Below, piece by piece: positions 6,012 to 7,039 of a DNA stretch of 7,039 nucleotides (position 1 is its first letter; each line of letters starts with the position of its first letter). This DNA comes from Leucobacter sp. (GTDB lineage Bacteria; Actinomycetota; Actinomycetes; Actinomycetales; Microbacteriaceae). The DNA lies in the NCBI GenBank assembly GCA_012510755.1, contig JAAZHL010000109.1, positions 1 through 7,039 on the forward strand, given 5' to 3'. A program made the position numbers and the translations under genes. The notes beneath the pieces were generated by a model, which was not told the DNA's origin, made no database searches, and saw only the letters and a list, made by a program, of their open reading frames with translations.

Positions 6012-7039
6012 CTGAGATGATTCGCATTGGCAACGCCTCAGGCTTCTATGGCGACCGACTGAGCGCGTTCGAAGAGATGGTTGATGCGGGCGTCGACGTC
6101 ATCACCGGCGACTACCTCGCCGAACTCACGATGCTCATTCTCGCCCGCCAAAAGCAACAAGATGAGACGCAGGGGTACGCAAAGACGTTTCTTGCTCAGT
6201 TGCGCGGCTCGTTGCAGCGCGTCGCCGAAGCGGGCACCCGTGTCGTGGTCAACGCCGGCGGCATGAACCCGGCCGGGCTCGCGACAGCGATCCGCGAACT
6301 CGCTCGCGCCGCTGAACTGCACCTCGAAGTTGCCCACATCGATGGTGACGACATCACCGCGCGGTCGGCGGAGTTCGGTTTCGGCGAGCCGCTCGCGGCG
6401 AACGCTTACCTCGGCGGCTGGGGCATCACCGCCGCACTCGCGAGTGGCGCACAGATCGTCGTGACCGGCCGAGTGACAGACGCGGCCGTCATCACCGGCG
6501 CCGCAGCTTGGCATCACGGCTGGGGTCGCACCGACTACGACCAACTAGCTGGCGCTATGGCCGCCGGTCACGTCATTGAATGCGGCATGCAAGCCACCGG
6601 CGGCAACTTCGCCTTTTTCACCGAGGTCGCCGACATGGTGCGGCCCGGGTTTCCGATCGCCGAGATCGCGGCAGACGGCAGCTCGGTCATTACCAAGCAG
6701 CCCGGCACCGGCGGCGCAGTCACCGCAGAGACCGTGCTCTCGCAGCTGCTCTATGAGGTTCAATCGACCCGCTACGCTGGCCCCGATGCCACCCTGCGGC
6801 TCGACACCATTGGCGTCACTGACCTCGGTAACGACCGCGTGTGCATGTCAGGGATGCGCGGCGAAGCGCCCCCTCCAAATCTGAAGGTTTCGGTGACCGA
6901 GGTTGGCGGGTTTCGGCAAGAGATCGTGTTCTTGCTCACCGGCCTCAACGTTAACGCTAAGGCACAGCTCATCGAGGCGCAGTTCGAGCGCGCGCTCGAA
7001 CTGTCAGGAGGCGCACGGCCCACAGAGATGAGTTGGAAC
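6008..7039 (+). CDS. Acyclic terpene utilization AtuA family protein (DUF1446), C-terminus outside window
   Basis: The frame is open for 344 codons to the right edge; family members are longer, roughly 450-600 residues. Conserved DUF1446 stretches are visible in order: RIGNASGFYGDR (6-17), TGDYLAELTM (33-42), NAGGMNPAGLA (82-92), ANAYLGGWGI (131-140), VVTGRVTDAA (151-160), ATGGNF (196-201), ITKQPGTGGAVT (228-239) and MRGEAPPPNLKV (283-294). AtuA is encoded in the Pseudomonas citronellol/geraniol (acyclic terpene) gene cluster, but its biochemical role is not settled. The many glycine-rich loops suggest ligand or nucleotide binding, which is inference. The ATG overlaps the upstream stop as ATGA and has a GAGAGAGG site six bases before it. 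Together with the divergent ligase and dehydrogenase it points to catabolism of a branched or terpenoid acid. Confidence 0.9.
   Translation, partial: MTEMIRIGNASGFYGDRLSAFEEMVDAGVDVITGDYLAELTMLILARQKQQDETQGYAKTFLAQLRGSLQRVAEAGTRVVVNAGGMNPAGLATAIRELARAAELHLEVAHIDGDDITARSAEFGFGEPLAANAYLGGWGITAALASGAQIVVTGRVTDAAVITGAAAWHHGWGRTDYDQLAGAMAAGHVIECGMQATGGNFAFFTEVADMVRPGFPIAEIAADGSSVITKQPGTGGAVTAETVLSQLLYEVQSTRYAGPDATLRLDTIGVTDLGNDRVCMSGMRGEAPPPNLKVSVTEVGGFRQEIVFLLTGLNVNAKAQLIEAQFERALELSGGARPTEMSWN

Noticed and set aside
6038..6544. Minus-strand frame of 168 codons
   Set aside because: Antisense to the AtuA-family gene, whose conserved motifs fill this stretch in the plus frame.
1..7039. Search by eye for tRNA, rRNA, riboswitch, CRISPR repeats, transposase or attachment sites
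   Set aside because: None seen. Almost all of the window is occupied by six good genes, and the only gaps of note (83, 115 and 180 bases) are described as control or hairpin regions.

Overview
The window looks like chromosomal DNA of a high-GC actinobacterium, most likely a member of the Microbacteriaceae. This rests on GC-rich codon usage, GTG and TTG starts, a Microbacteriaceae-style DNA polymerase III delta' subunit without the usual zinc-cysteine cluster, and a TIGR03084-type zinc protein paired with an AtuA-family protein, a pairing I know mainly from Actinobacteria. The genus cannot be fixed from the sequence. Gene density is high. I see no RNA genes, insertion sequences or CRISPR arrays.

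Left part, minus strand (1-2135): a housekeeping pair. holB (DNA polymerase III subunit delta') is followed by, and overlaps by ATGA with, a secreted lipoprotein alpha/beta-hydrolase of the tripeptidyl-aminopeptidase type. The hydrolase runs off the left edge. A TANNNT box six bases before the holB GTG suggests a separate, possibly leaderless promoter.

Middle part, minus strand (2219-5033): an AMP-forming acyl-CoA ligase and then an acyl-CoA dehydrogenase. The dehydrogenase has its probable catalytic glutamate in the isovaleryl/long-chain-type position (Glu240) rather than in the C-terminal YEGT-type position. A strong hairpin lies between the two genes.

Divergent control region (5034-5213): two back-to-back promoters can be read directly. 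Each is TTGATT, a 17-base spacer and a good -10 box. Their -35 boxes are six bases apart and are covered by one inverted repeat. A second inverted repeat sits at the predicted start of the leftward transcript. This looks like a shared, regulated switch.

Right part, plus strand (5214-7039): a TIGR03084-family protein of the maleylpyruvate-isomerase/DinB fold with a visible His-Glu-His metal triad overlaps (ATGA) an AtuA-family (DUF1446) gene that runs off the right edge.

Taken together, the ligase, the dehydrogenase, the zinc protein and AtuA look like one divergently transcribed catabolic locus. It would activate and oxidise a (probably methyl-branched or isoprenoid-like) carboxylic acid as its CoA ester. 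The substrate and the chemistry of the last two proteins are not established by the sequence, and they are the most interesting unknowns here.
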